Shown: positions 44,804 to 55,052, counted from the stretch's first letter. The stretch: DNA of 64,000 nt from CBDDFS01 sp965227255 (GCA_965227255.1 CBDDFS010000003.1:62001-126000); one strand, 5' to 3'. The notes: generated from the letters alone by a model not told the origin. Translations and numbers: made by a program.

Positions 44804-44943
44804 CAGAGCGATAGGCGTCAGGCCGGACTGAACGTGTTTAACTGCGAGGCCTGGAAACCCTTAAAAAAGAATAAAATACTGATGGTGAGAGGATTAATGA
44901 AAAATAATTGAGACTAGACCATCGCACCCCGCCCCGTGACCCT

Positions 44944-44980
44944 TTGTCCTTTCATGATTTGCCGATGGCTAGTTTTTTTG
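44944..44980 (+). promoter_or_regulatory. Late promoter P5 (portal/tail genes)
   Basis: TTGTCCTTTC at 44944-44953 and TTTTTTTG ending at 44980, 37 bp end to end. The ATG at 44986 begins 6 bp after the G, so transcription would start at or within a few bases of the start codon. The rest of 44723-44985 shows nothing coding. Confidence 0.7.
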
Positions 44981-44985
44981 GCATC

Positions 44986-45291
44986 ATGATCAAACTCATC
45001 GACGTCTTGAATGAAATGGAAGCCACCGACCGCCTGGGCCGGATGATTCCATTTTCGATTTCATTCTACACCACAACGGGAGAAAAAATCGAAGTAGACA
45101 AGGCCGTCAAGGTTGTAGGTCAAAGGGGTGGTCAGCCGGTTTTTGACAAACACAATGGAACGAGGATCCGAAAGAATCCAAATCATTTTCGCAATTCAAC
45201 TAGAAATATTTTGGTGCTTTCCTCTGGCCAGATCCGAAAGCTTAAGATCCGTTTGATCACCATGTTTAACGGTCAAGAAGTCTGTTATTAG
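44986..45291 (+). CDS. Small protein upstream of the portal
   Basis: Protein of 101 residues from the ATG at 44986. Starts at 44908 or 44965 would lie upstream of or inside promoter P5 and are rejected. Beta-rich first half (MIPFSISFYTTTGEKI), basic second half ending in ITMFNGQEVCY. One base before the portal gene. Function unknown. Confidence 0.6.
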   Translation: MIKLIDVLNEMEATDRLGRMIPFSISFYTTTGEKIEVDKAVKVVGQRGGQPVFDKHNGTRIRKNPNHFRNSTRNILVLSSGQIRKLKIRLITMFNGQEVCY

Positions 45292-45292
45292 T

Positions 45293-46690
45293 ATGAGTAA
45301 GAAAAGCACATCCGAAAGCTTTAGTCCAAATGTCCAGACCAGGATCTTGAGCAAAAGCAAATCCCTTGTTGTTATGAAAGGCCAAACTTTCAAACAGCAA
45401 ACCGAGAAGAAGAATGTTAAGCCTGCGGATCCAGACACCACATACAGAGCCGGCGATCATGTGATCGTACCCTGGGGAGATTCCAACACCGAACCACAAG
45501 ACATCATAGAATCCATTGAAAGCATCGGTATCGCGGGGCGTGCCATTGAATTCAACATCAAATCGTTTTATGGACAAGGCCCCTTTTTGTATCAAAAGGA
45601 ATACGATGAGAATGGCAAAGAGATCATTAATCCCATCAATCCCGAAGATGACCTTTGGAGTGACCTGGTGAATTTCACCAAGGAATCCAGGATCAATAAA
45701 ACAAGCCTGGAACTCATCACCGATCTGGAATATTTTTACAATGTCTTTCCGCAATATACCGTTTCCAAAGACTTTTCCAAGATCACCTCAGTCCGGCATC
45801 GAGAAGCGGCCTTTTGCCGCTGGACCAAATGGGATGAAGACCAGGGAAGAGTGACCCATTGTGTGGTCTCATCCAAATGGGAAGACAGTCATTCCCTGAG
45901 TGAAAACGAGTACGATGTCATTCCGGTGGCCGATCCTTTCTGGACGGTGGAAGAAACCAAAGCCTGGTGCAAGAAAAATAAGATCTATCGATTCATCTTT
46001 CCTGTATGGTTTCCAACACCTGGCAAGGCCTATTATAAAAAGCCGATCTGGAATGGCGCCCGAAAGGCCGGATGGTTTGACCTGGCGGCCAAGGTGCCTG
46101 AATGGAAGACCAATGTGATGTCAAATCAGATTTCCATTCGATGGGTGGTTGAGATTCCCTGGGATTACTGGGATCGAGAATTTCCGAAAACCACCTTCAC
46201 CAATGAAAAAGAACGGATCAAGAAGATTGAAGAGAGGCTCGATGAGATCGATGAATTCATCACCGCCGAAAGCAATGCCGGCAAAACATTGATCTCTCAT
46301 TTTGAAGTAGACAGGCAAATGCAGAAGGCGCTCCCTGGCATCACCATCAAGCCGATCTCCAAGAGCATTGATTCTGAAAGTGGCGTTTACCTGGAAGACA
46401 GTTCTGCAGCCAACAGCGAGATCCTCTTTGCTTTTGGCGTGGATGGCACCCTGATCGGTGCGGGAACGCCAGGCGGAAAAAGAGAAGGCGGCGGGGGATC
46501 CGACAAAAGGGAAGCCTTCTTTTTGAAAACGGCCCTTCATAAACCAGGCAGGGATCTGATCTCTGAGATCTGGCAATTTGCTTTTACCTGGAATGGATTC
46601 GATCCAAAAATCCGGGTCGGCTTCAAAGACATCACATTCACCACCCTGGATAAAAATCCAACGGGCGCGCAAAAAACCATTACCACCTAA
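45293..46690 (+). CDS. Portal protein
   Basis: Protein of 465 residues directly after the terminases. It has the mixed alpha/beta body of portals (for example IESIGIAGRAIEFNIKSFYG, about 77-96), a long helix around residues 300-325 (KERIKKIEERLDEIDEF) matching the portal stem, and an SNAGKTLISHFEVD segment after it. The N-terminal ~40 residues are basic and disordered. Position, length and layout support the call; no short signature is decisive. Confidence 0.75.
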   Translation: MSKKSTSESFSPNVQTRILSKSKSLVVMKGQTFKQQTEKKNVKPADPDTTYRAGDHVIVPWGDSNTEPQDIIESIESIGIAGRAIEFNIKSFYGQGPFLYQKEYDENGKEIINPINPEDDLWSDLVNFTKESRINKTSLELITDLEYFYNVFPQYTVSKDFSKITSVRHREAAFCRWTKWDEDQGRVTHCVVSSKWEDSHSLSENEYDVIPVADPFWTVEETKAWCKKNKIYRFIFPVWFPTPGKAYYKKPIWNGARKAGWFDLAAKVPEWKTNVMSNQISIRWVVEIPWDYWDREFPKTTFTNEKERIKKIEERLDEIDEFITAESNAGKTLISHFEVDRQMQKALPGITIKPISKSIDSESGVYLEDSSAANSEILFAFGVDGTLIGAGTPGGKREGGGGSDKREAFFLKTALHKPGRDLISEIWQFAFTWNGFDPKIRVGFKDITFTTLDKNPTGAQKTITT

Positions 46691-46691
46691 T

Positions 46692-47717
46692 ATGTCACTG
46701 ATAGAATCCATCGCCGAGATCAAAGAACACCTGGCCATCAATATGACCAGCCAGATCAAAACCCTCAGACCATACATCGAACAGGCCCAGATCAAATTTA
46801 TTAAGCCGGTCTTGGGAGCTGCTCTTTATAATGCCCTGGTGGCTGAATATGAAAGCTCCGGATCTTCATCATCCACGACCATGAGTGATCTGCTTGAACA
46901 GGTTCAGCGGCCCCTTGCGTATCTTTCCTATAGTCTGTATTTGCCCACCGGCAATATAATGGCCTCCGATTCGGGCATTCATATCAGTGTGACCGACACC
47001 AAGAAACAGGCCTTTCAATGGCAGGTAGATGAATTTCAAAACAGCCTCTTGGAGCTTGGTTTTACAGCCATTGAAGAGCTTTACATCTTCCTGGAAGAAA
47101 ACCTGGAGGACTATCCTACCTGGGAAAGTAGTGAGGCTTACACCACATTCAGAGAAACCTTCATTCAAACGGCCAAGGAATTCCAGAAATACATCAACAT
47201 TCATTCATCCAGGCGGGTCTTTGTGGCCATCATGCCGGTGATGAAAAAGATTGAAGAGTTTGAAATTGCCAACGTGCTGGGTGAAGATCTATACAATGAA
47301 ATGAAAGAAGATCTCACCGGTGGCTCCGGATCCGGAAGTGGAGAGGCGATCCTGGCTGAGCATCAAGAGATCCTTCCCTGGATCAAAGCGGCTTGTGCTC
47401 ATTTGACCGTGGCCAGGGCCGCCACCGATCAGAACATTGAGCTCAATGCCAATGGCGTGCACATGATTGCCACATCGGGCGTGAACATGAATGCCAAGAA
47501 ATCAGCCGGCAATGATGCCATTTCACCTTTCATCTATGCTGCCCAACGTGATGGCCAGGCATACCTACATAAGATCCGAGACTACTTGAATAAAAACGCT
47601 TCGGAAGAAAAGTTCGCAAAATATTACAGCTCGGATCTATACGAAGAGCTGGAAAGTGATGAATACACCCCCAGATCCTTCACCAATTCGAAGGATAAAA
47701 AATCATTTCGAATATGA
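46692..47717 (+). CDS. Putative head-tail connector
   Basis: Protein of 341 residues from the ATG at 46692, 1 bp after the portal stop. Two helical halves both start with related segments (RPYIEQAQIKFIKPVLGAAL and MKKIEEFEIANVLGEDLYNE), which suggests internal duplication. A Gly/Ser linker lies near residue 215. Position and helical content fit a head-tail connector of Bacteroidota phages. Confidence 0.65.
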   Translation: MSLIESIAEIKEHLAINMTSQIKTLRPYIEQAQIKFIKPVLGAALYNALVAEYESSGSSSSTTMSDLLEQVQRPLAYLSYSLYLPTGNIMASDSGIHISVTDTKKQAFQWQVDEFQNSLLELGFTAIEELYIFLEENLEDYPTWESSEAYTTFRETFIQTAKEFQKYINIHSSRRVFVAIMPVMKKIEEFEIANVLGEDLYNEMKEDLTGGSGSGSGEAILAEHQEILPWIKAACAHLTVARAATDQNIELNANGVHMIATSGVNMNAKKSAGNDAISPFIYAAQRDGQAYLHKIRDYLNKNASEEKFAKYYSSDLYEELESDEYTPRSFTNSKDKKSFRI

Positions 47718-48022
47718 CCGAGCGTCCGCATAATAAAAGAGTCAAGGAGTCCATTGCTAGAGGTATTCAGGAACAGGTTGAAGAGCAAGGAGCGACCTTG
47801 AAACGAATTGAAGTGGCGCTTTTGGGCGACGAATTTAGGCCCGAAGGGGTGGTTCAAAAGGTGGATAAAAACTATCAGAAAATAGAAGAGACCGCTGCCA
47901 AGGTTGAAGAGCTCAGAAATGAACGGGATTATGCGGTGAAAGGTGCCAAGATTTTGGGTGGATTCTTTGGAGGTGGCTCAATTCTGTGGGTGTTTTGGGA
48001 AAAACTAAAGCATTTATTCTAA
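47714..48022 (+). CDS. XhlA-like membrane-associated lysis protein
   Basis: Protein of 102 residues: basic N-terminus, coiled coil (about 40-75) and one C-terminal transmembrane helix (about 80-97, ILGGFFGGGSILWVFW). This layout resembles XhlA/holin-partner proteins. ATGA-coupled with the connector gene and overlapping the holin-like gene. Confidence 0.65.
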   Translation: MTERPHNKRVKESIARGIQEQVEEQGATLKRIEVALLGDEFRPEGVVQKVDKNYQKIEETAAKVEELRNERDYAVKGAKILGGFFGGGSILWVFWEKLKHLF

Positions 48023-48270
48023 TGAAGAAAGCGAAAAGCATATTTGAGTTTTTACGCAGCTACCGAAAAACCATTCAAATGCTGGGGTGTACACTAGCGG
48101 TCATTGTCCTGGCATTCATCGACGGTGCAAATCAAGACTTTGAGCCGAATGAACTTGCATACATCACTCTGGGTGGCCTGGCGGGATTTATCGTCCAGCA
48201 ATCGGTGAAAGAGAAAGTGAATGAATCCAAACAACAAACCTTTAACGAAGAAAAAGATGAACCAATTTAA
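48022..48270 (+). CDS. Holin-like protein
   Basis: Protein of 82 residues from the ATG overlapping the previous stop. Two hydrophobic segments (about residues 18-34 and 46-62) and a charged tail (KEKVNESKQQ), a class II holin layout. Next to an XhlA-like gene and an endolysin-like gene. Confidence 0.65.
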   Translation: MKKAKSIFEFLRSYRKTIQMLGCTLAVIVLAFIDGANQDFEPNELAYITLGGLAGFIVQQSVKEKVNESKQQTFNEEKDEPI

Positions 48271-48739
48271 ACTTCCAAAGCATCCTGTATTATTAAGATA
48301 TTCATCGAGCGATGAAGATACCCTGGGCCTTTTATTCATTGGAGGCAATGGTGGCTTTCAGCATTACATCCTGGAAGATGAATATCGAGATATAAAAGTC
48401 AAAGGAGAAACAAGAATTCCTGCTGGGGTCTATAAACTTGGCCTTCGTACAGAAGGTGGTTTTCATGGGCGTTACAAAAGAAAATTTGGTGACATGCACA
48501 AGGGCATGATTCAGATCCTCGGTGTGCCAAACTTCACCTTCATTTTATACCACGTCATCAACGACGACGATGACACCATGGGATGCATTGGTGGCGGGGA
48601 TACGGTGAACAATAATCAAGTCGGACCAGGATTCACTGGATCTTCTACCAACGCTTATAAAAGAACGTATCCCAGATTTCTGGAATACATGAAAAGTACC
48701 AACAATCCAATCATAGAAATCATCGATCTAGACAGATAA
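48257..48739 (+). CDS. DUF5675 family protein, probable endolysin-like
   Basis: Protein of 160 residues. DTLGLLFIGGNGGFQHYILEDEYR, RIPAGVYKLGLR and DTMGCIGGGD follow the DUF5675 pattern, found in lysis regions of many phages; the usual IHxGN is replaced by LYHVIND. Start at 48257 overlaps the holin gene by 14 bp. Peptidoglycan cleavage is inferred from context. Confidence 0.7.
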   Translation: MNQFKLPKHPVLLRYSSSDEDTLGLLFIGGNGGFQHYILEDEYRDIKVKGETRIPAGVYKLGLRTEGGFHGRYKRKFGDMHKGMIQILGVPNFTFILYHVINDDDDTMGCIGGGDTVNNNQVGPGFTGSSTNAYKRTYPRFLEYMKSTNNPIIEIIDLDR

Positions 48740-48741
48740 CA

Positions 48742-49304
48742 TTGAAGAAGGAATGGTATATCATATTGATTCTAGGGATCCTGCTTTTTCTGCAGAGATC
48801 TTGCCAGGATTCATCTCCATGTCCAGAGGTGAAGCTGGTGTCTTCTGATACGGTTAGACCTCGCCCGTCTTTCCGGATCGTAAAACCCAAAGCACCACCC
48901 CCGAAGATTTTTTGGAAAGACAGCATCCATCATGTGAAGGTGCCTATTGATGTAGATACACTAGAGATCCTCAACAATACTTTTCAAAAGTTCATTACCT
49001 AGACACCATTCGTGACAGTCTATTCACCGCCGTAATATCCGACACTGTGAGCCAGAATCAAATCCTATCTCGCTCTTTTATGTACATGGACTTAAAACCC
49101 ACCATCATCAATAAGTATGAAGTGGTTGATGCGAAAAATAAATGGTTCATCGGTGGGCAAATCGGCGGCAACGCCACCCAGTTTGATGCCGGGGTATCCC
49201 TTCTTTTAATCAATAAAAAAGATCACGGCTATTTCTACACCTATCAAGCCATCAGTAAAACCCACAATGCAGGGATGTATTGGCTAATTCGACGACGAAA
49301 ATGA
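48742..49304 (+). pseudogene. Spanin-like membrane protein, one frameshift
   Basis: The first frame (TTG at 48742) encodes an N-terminal transmembrane helix (about 5-18) and a Pro-rich periplasmic stretch (FRIVKPKAPPPKIFWK), then stops at 49002. The second frame (open through 48984-49304) continues sensibly as KVHYLDTIRDSLFTAVISD and ends with a beta-rich domain. A single-base loss near 48981-48989 (TTTTCAAAA) separates them. Topology and place in the lysis cassette suggest a spanin-like protein. Confidence 0.6.
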
Positions 49305-50144
49305 TCACACTTCAAGTAGATAGCGGACCGATCGTACCTTTTCCTAATTCCTGGAACGATCTTTCAAAGAGACAGATGGTGTATATCTCCAAGATCTTGT
49401 TTCAGCCTGGGGTGATCAGCCATCATAAAAAAGTAGCCGCTTTTTTGATCTTGATGTTCTATCAGCTTGGATGGAATGTAGCCAGGAAAGAAAATCGAAA
49501 GATCCTTTCTTTCTTTTTCCAGTTTTTGCGCATGTCCAGTCTTTACAGTGAACAAAATCATTGAAGGGACCGATTTCATCTGGAAAGAAAATGGCTTGAG
49601 AAAATTTGTCATTCAAGATTTTAGACACCGTGGTCGGTTGTATCTGGCTCCGGATACGCTCTTGGCAAATCTGACGATCGGTGAATTCGCTTATGCTGAT
49701 ACTTTTTATGTCCGGTTCAAAAAGCATTACCGCATGGAGGATCTAGATCAGCTGGTGGCAACAATTTATCGGACCAAGGATCCGAGATCTGATGAGAGCT
49801 CCGAAAATTACAAGGGCGATGCACGCATCCCTTTCAACGAGCATAACATTCCTTATTGGACCAAGAGGCTTGAGAAGTTAAAGCCTGCCATGAAATATGC
49901 CATCATGCTGCAGTATGAAGGAAATCGAAATGGTCTTATTGAAATATTCAAAGATCTATTCACTCAATCGGATGAGAAAGCCGTGAAATCAGAAGGCTGG
50001 GGAAAAGTGATGATGATGATGGCTACTTCGGTGGATAAATTCCAAGATGTCAAAAATGTCAATCTCTATGAGTTCTTCAATCGTCTGACCATGGACATGA
50101 AAAGAAATGAAGCATTAAACAAAAAGGCGAATGAAAAATTCTAG
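49301..50144 (+). pseudogene. Tail assembly protein, probably frameshifted
   Basis: The first frame starts at the ATG at 49301 (ATGA with the previous gene) with PFPNSWNDLSKRQMVYISK and stops at 49564; the second is open from about 49500 and runs to 50144 with EGTDFIWKENGLRKFV and GPDTLLANLTIGEF-like content (actual APDTLLANLTIGEF). Together they look like one ~280-residue protein broken by a +1 shift in T-rich DNA near 49500-49545. Two genes with a GTG start at 49548 remain possible. Confidence 0.5.
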
Positions 50145-50634
50145 CGAATACGAAGCATATTTCAAGCAGATGGCCATCGATCATGTCGAGATCCTGCATG
50201 ATGACGACTCGAATCCGCATTTCTACCTGGCTGACATTTCGGAAATCGTCACCGAGCTGCGAAGTGGCTTTGACCAATACGTGGTGATCCTGGAACATTA
50301 CGAGGCTTATGGCCAGGACAACAATACCGAATTTAAAACCAAACAGAAAACAGGGGCCATCATGATCCTCAAACATGTTTCGCCCAGGGATATGGAGCGA
50401 AGTGATGTGACTGATGCCCTGGATTGGGCTGAATCGGTCGGATGGCAATTCATGGCTAGAATGGATCGGGATTCGTACCAGGTGGGCCATGATCTATACC
50501 ATCTTTTTACCCTCAATGATGTTGACATTCAAAAAGTCGGCCCCCTTTATGAAAGCTATTATGGATACCGATTTGAGTTTTCCTGGACCGACAAAGAAGA
50601 CATCAGGTATGACGAATCCAAATGGAATGAATAA
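50131..50634 (+). CDS. Tail completion-type protein
   Basis: Protein of 167 residues, acidic, mixed alpha/beta (FDQYVVILEHYEAYGQDN, TGAIMILKHVSPRD). Between the assembly protein and the gp10-like protein, with 14-bp and 1-bp overlaps. Position suggests a head-tail joining or tail terminator protein; no family signature. Confidence 0.55.
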   Translation: MKNSSEYEAYFKQMAIDHVEILHDDDSNPHFYLADISEIVTELRSGFDQYVVILEHYEAYGQDNNTEFKTKQKTGAIMILKHVSPRDMERSDVTDALDWAESVGWQFMARMDRDSYQVGHDLYHLFTLNDVDIQKVGPLYESYYGYRFEFSWTDKEDIRYDESKWNE

Positions 50635-51038
50635 TGGCTAGAGAAGAGAAATACATCGACGAGTCCAAATTCAATGCGGATGTCCAGGCCTGGAATAAGC
50701 AGAATACCGCTCGATTGAAAAATGAGCTCAATCGACTGGGAATTCGAGACACGGGAAGATTGCTTCGCTCCATCAAAGGGAAGACCAAAAAGGAGAATGG
50801 ATTGATCTTTCGCGTGACCAAAGAAATCTTGCGTCATGGGGTCTTCATAGAAAAAGGGGTGGGCCGTGGTTATCCAATAGAATCGGTAAAAGGAAATGCA
50901 CGCGCGATTCAGGGTGCTTCTGGAAGAACAGCGCGCCCCTGGTTCAATCCGGTCCTGGATAAAGATTTTCCAAGGCTGGCCGATAAGGTCGGAGAGCACA
51001 TGGCCGATGCAGCACTTAAATCAATACCGATCAGATAA
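50634..51038 (+). CDS. HK97 gp10-like tail completion protein
   Basis: Protein of 134 residues with RDTGRLLRSIKGK (about 37-49), HGVFIEKGVGRG and ARPWFNPVLDKDF (about 99-111), the conserved order of gp10-like neck/tail completion proteins. One-base overlap with both neighbours. Confidence 0.8.
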   Translation: MAREEKYIDESKFNADVQAWNKQNTARLKNELNRLGIRDTGRLLRSIKGKTKKENGLIFRVTKEILRHGVFIEKGVGRGYPIESVKGNARAIQGASGRTARPWFNPVLDKDFPRLADKVGEHMADAALKSIPIR

Positions 51039-53455
51039 TGAGCGCGAAACGAAAGGAAGTAAGAACGGCGGATCTATATATCAACTCGAAAGGAGCGGAA
51101 GCTTCGATCAAAGAGCTGGCTGGTGATTATCGACGGTTGAAGAATGACATCGCAAAACTTAGCCCTACGTCCCAGGAATTCATTGACAAGTCTGCCGAGC
51201 TCAAGAAGGTTTCGGCCAGGTTAAAAGATGTCAATGCCCAGACCCGAAATGTGAGATCTGGATTCTCAAAGATCAAAGGCCTTCTGGGCCCACTTGGACT
51301 GGCCATGGGGGGTGCTTTTGTAGTGCGAAAAATCATCGCTTTTGGAAATGAGTCCAGAAAAGCATATGAAAAACAAGCCCAGGCGATAGCCCAAGTAGAG
51401 CAGGCCATTAAATCTACGGATGAAGCTGCTGGATTAAGCCTCGATGAGCTTAAAGCAAAAGCCTCAGATCTGCAGAAATCCACCCTTTTCGGCGATGAAA
51501 TGATCCTGAAAAATGCCACGGGTCAGCTTTTGACTTTCACCAACATCGCTGGTGATAATTTCCTTCGGACTCAGCAGGTGGCTCTTGATGTCGCCACAGT
51601 GCTTTCCACTGAATTGGTCCCATCGGCCAACGAAGTCAAAGGAGTTTCTTTGCAACTTGGAAAAGCGCTGAATGATCCTGCGAAAAACTTGAGTGCGCTA
51701 TCCAGAGCTGGGATCCAATTCACCGATGATCAGATCAAGGTGATCAAGCACTTGCAGGAAACCAATCGATTGAGCGAAGCTCAGGAGATCATTCTAACCG
51801 AGCTTGAAAAGCAGTATGGTGGACAGGCGGAAGCAGCGGCCATGGTGGCCGATGGATCCATCCAGATGAGCAATGCCTGGGGAGATACCATGGAGATCAT
51901 TGGTGGGGGACTGAATAACGTCCTTGAACCGCTGATCAAATGGTTCACTGGAATCTTACTCAAGTTCAATGAATGGCTTTCAACCGGTCCATCCATTCGG
52001 GAATGGTTTGCTGGTCTATACAATGGATCTACACTACTTAGGGGAGCGATGCAATCCGTGGTGGCCATCGTCACCAGTGCGATCGACGTTTTATCTACGT
52101 TGTGGAAAATGGCCGATGCGCTGCTGGATGGCCGATTCTCAGAGATGGGAGATATCCTGGTCGAAGGTGGCAAAAGCATTGCTGGAAATTTTGTTTCAGC
52201 CTGGAATGAAACCATCGACGGTGAAATGCAGCTAGGACCCAGCGAGGATCAAGCCAAAAAGGAGCATGAAAGAATCAAAAAACAAGCCCAAGAGAATGCC
52301 CAGGCTGTTAATCAGATCAGTGAAAAAGAATTAAAGGAACGAGAAAAGCTGCAGAAAAGAGTCCAGGATCTTCTCAATAAACATGAGCTGGATCTAATGG
52401 ATGCCAACGAGCGAGAAATTCAACTGATTCGGGACAAATATCAAAAGCTGCTTGAAGAAGATCTATTGAATGAAGAGCAAAAAAGACTCCTGGAAGAAGC
52501 CCGAAATGAAGAGATCGCTTTAAAAGAACAAGAGCAGGAGCTCAAAGAAGCCGAGAAAAGGGAAAAAGAGCTGGCCGATCGTCAAGCCCACATGGATGAG
52601 ATCCACCTGGCTACCTTGAGTGATTACGATCGAGAGATCTATGAGAACCAGGTTAAATTCGACAAACTCATTGACCAGGCGAAAAAATACGGCCTGGATA
52701 CCACGGCGCTGATCAAAGCGAAGCAAGACCAGGAAGCTGATATCACCAAAAAGCACAATGAGAACCTAACCAAAGACGAACAAAAGATCCTGCAGGAAAG
52801 ATTGGCTTCAAGGCAGTCCTTTTTAACCGATCTATCCAGTGTGATCGAGTCGATTCCCGAAGAATGGGGCGCTGCTAAAGATGCCCTGAAACCGATCCTG
52901 GTGGCCGAAGCCAGCATGAAAACCTATGATAATGCCGTTTCAGCTTACAAATCACAGATCGCTCTTGCAACTCCGGACGCGCCGATTCGAGCCACTTTGG
53001 CCGCTGCTGCAGCAACGGCTCAAGGTCTCGCTGCGATTGCCAGGATAAAGGCCTTCGATACGGGTGGATATACTTCTCCACTACCTGGCCTGGGAGCAGA
53101 TCAAAGCGGTTTGAAACCTGCCGGCATTGTTCATGAGGGGGAATGGGTGGCACCACCTTGGATGGTTCAGGATCCTATGTATTCCAATCAGATCCGGATG
53201 CTGGAAATGGCTCGCTCCAATCGGATGCGAGGCTATGATTCAGGTGGGGATGTCGTGCTGGCTGATTCTTCTGGATCTTCTTTTGATGTTCAAGATCAAA
53301 GTATCCAGGATACCAGCGAGCTCACCACAGCGGTGATGCGACTCAATGCCATCCTGGATCGTGGAATTCCTGCCATCATCGATCGTGATGGCCAGCTGGA
53401 TCTCAGGGATTCTATCAATGAAATTAATCAACTGGAAGAAGATTCACGAATATGA
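51038..53455 (+). CDS. Tape measure protein
   Basis: Tail length-determining protein of 805 residues, the largest tail gene. The N-terminal region (TADLYINSKGAEASIKELAG) is typical; a hydrophobic segment lies at about 85-105; a phage minor-tail-like domain runs ~100-300; a long charged coiled coil spans ~405-545; an Ala-rich helix is near 655. At the end is DTGGYTSPLPGLGADQSGL, a motif frequent in tape measures. Intact, in contrast to the genes behind it. Confidence 0.9.
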   Translation: MSAKRKEVRTADLYINSKGAEASIKELAGDYRRLKNDIAKLSPTSQEFIDKSAELKKVSARLKDVNAQTRNVRSGFSKIKGLLGPLGLAMGGAFVVRKIIAFGNESRKAYEKQAQAIAQVEQAIKSTDEAAGLSLDELKAKASDLQKSTLFGDEMILKNATGQLLTFTNIAGDNFLRTQQVALDVATVLSTELVPSANEVKGVSLQLGKALNDPAKNLSALSRAGIQFTDDQIKVIKHLQETNRLSEAQEIILTELEKQYGGQAEAAAMVADGSIQMSNAWGDTMEIIGGGLNNVLEPLIKWFTGILLKFNEWLSTGPSIREWFAGLYNGSTLLRGAMQSVVAIVTSAIDVLSTLWKMADALLDGRFSEMGDILVEGGKSIAGNFVSAWNETIDGEMQLGPSEDQAKKEHERIKKQAQENAQAVNQISEKELKEREKLQKRVQDLLNKHELDLMDANEREIQLIRDKYQKLLEEDLLNEEQKRLLEEARNEEIALKEQEQELKEAEKREKELADRQAHMDEIHLATLSDYDREIYENQVKFDKLIDQAKKYGLDTTALIKAKQDQEADITKKHNENLTKDEQKILQERLASRQSFLTDLSSVIESIPEEWGAAKDALKPILVAEASMKTYDNAVSAYKSQIALATPDAPIRATLAAAAATAQGLAAIARIKAFDTGGYTSPLPGLGADQSGLKPAGIVHEGEWVAPPWMVQDPMYSNQIRMLEMARSNRMRGYDSGGDVVLADSSGSSFDVQDQSIQDTSELTTAVMRLNAILDRGIPAIIDRDGQLDLRDSINEINQLEEDSRI

Positions 53456-55052
53456 GCATAACCTTAAACACCGAGCCGGTTAATCTGGAATTTGTAAAAG
53501 ACATCATTCACCTTGAAGCAGAGAGTGACAATTACTTTTCGGCTTCCGGAGTAAAGCACGTTCTTACCCTTTCATTCACCAACAAAGCCTCTATTGGCGA
53601 TGAAATGACCCTGGGGGTGGATGGTACCGATTATGTCTTTAGCTGCAAAGCTTCGGATGACGGCACTGGACTTTGGATGCCCGAAGGCAGTGGAAACCAG
53701 GGCTGAATGGGTCGAAGCCTTTGTAGAAGCCATCAAGCACAACAACTTTTTTTATCAGAATTACACGATCACTTATGAAGGCGGCGATGTTATGAAATTT
53801 GAAGCCAGGGATTATGGCGATGTCTGGAATATTTCGGCCAGCTCTTCGGATATTACCTGGACCGTTTCTACCAATACCAGTGGCGTTGATCAGACCACCA
53901 ATGAGAACTTTGAGATCATTATGCAGGTCTATCTGGAAGAATCATTCAGTGTAAATGCCAATAAGGATCTGTTTATTCAAATTGCCGAACTCACACTAAC
54001 GCCCGATTCAAATGAACAGGCCATTTTCTACCTGCAGAAAGTTTTGGAGCCATACCTGGATAAAGTTTCCGCTCCGGAAATTGGCGCTACCAGCCTTGGA
54101 AGTGTCTCTGGAATTTTGAAGAATTACTTCTATAAATACGGGGAAAAGTATGGAGATCCTGCTACGTATAAAGCCATTTATGACGGCGATGTTAAAAAGG
54201 TCATTCAAGGTGGGCAGCTCTGGAAATCAAAACAGGACAACACCGCTCTGGATCTTCTCACTGGATCCAGCGCCATTTTTCTGAACTGGCATCCAGGTAG
54301 CAAGAAAGTAACACCGGACCAGGACAATTTCTTGTATTATCTCCATGCCAGTGTTTATGACTGGTTTGATGTGATCTTAACGCCGTACACTCAGGATGGA
54401 TCGGCCCTGGCTTTGACCAATGATATATTATTTGAAAAAGACAAAGCCAGTCAATACACCCTTTTGGTCCATTCCCTTGGGATTTGATGATGTCATCGCT
54501 CCCTTTATTGATGCGCAATTGGCATCGGCCAGCGAGACGGTGATCTATTATGACATCAAGGTCCAAGAAAGAAATGACAACTCAACATCGGCCTCCGGTG
54601 ATGATGTGACGGCTGACGTGACAGAAGAGCGCCGATTTTATTTGGATCGCAGATTCCATCGATTCAGTTATCATTTTGTCTTTATGAATTCATTTGGCGT
54701 GTATGAGAATCTGGTCATCCATGGTAAGAAAACCAGAATCCAGGCATATTCGAGAAGCGAGTATCAAAAGTTTATTGATCATGACTATGATCCAGAGTCG
54801 CCTCAAATCGAAATGGATAACTCTTACATGAAGAAATTCAGAATTGGATTTCGGGCGCAAAATGAAGACGAATCTAACTGGATCACAGAATTTCTGAATT
54901 CCATGGATGTGAGAGAAGTGATCGATGGGAAATACCATCCTTTGAAAATCACTTCTTCGTCTGCTCAAGTCCATAAGGATGATGAAACGCTTCACAATTA
55001 TATGATCGAGCTGGAAAGCACTTACACCGAAAACGTTTATTCCAATGCTTAG
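53452..55052 (+). pseudogene. Tail protein broken by two frameshifts
   Basis: Three frames form one ~530-residue protein: 53452-53706, 53700-54487 and 54480-55052. At GGG 53700-53702 removal of one G joins GLWMPEGSGNQ to AEWVEAFVEAIKHN. At GGG 54479-54481 removal of one G joins LLVHSLG to FDDVIAPFIDAQ. Beta-rich with fibronectin-like strands; position behind the tape measure indicates a distal tail protein. The start is ATGA-coupled to the tape measure gene. Confidence 0.75.

Noticed and set aside
48975..48995. Programmed -1 frameshift in the spanin-like gene
   Set aside because: No canonical X-XXY-YYZ heptamer in the right frame, and several similar breaks nearby point to a common cause such as indels.
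51038..53455. Tape measure considered as a possible toxin or polymorphic effector because of its coiled coil
   Set aside because: Position between tail completion and tail-tip genes, length and the GGYTSPLPG ending all indicate a tape measure protein.
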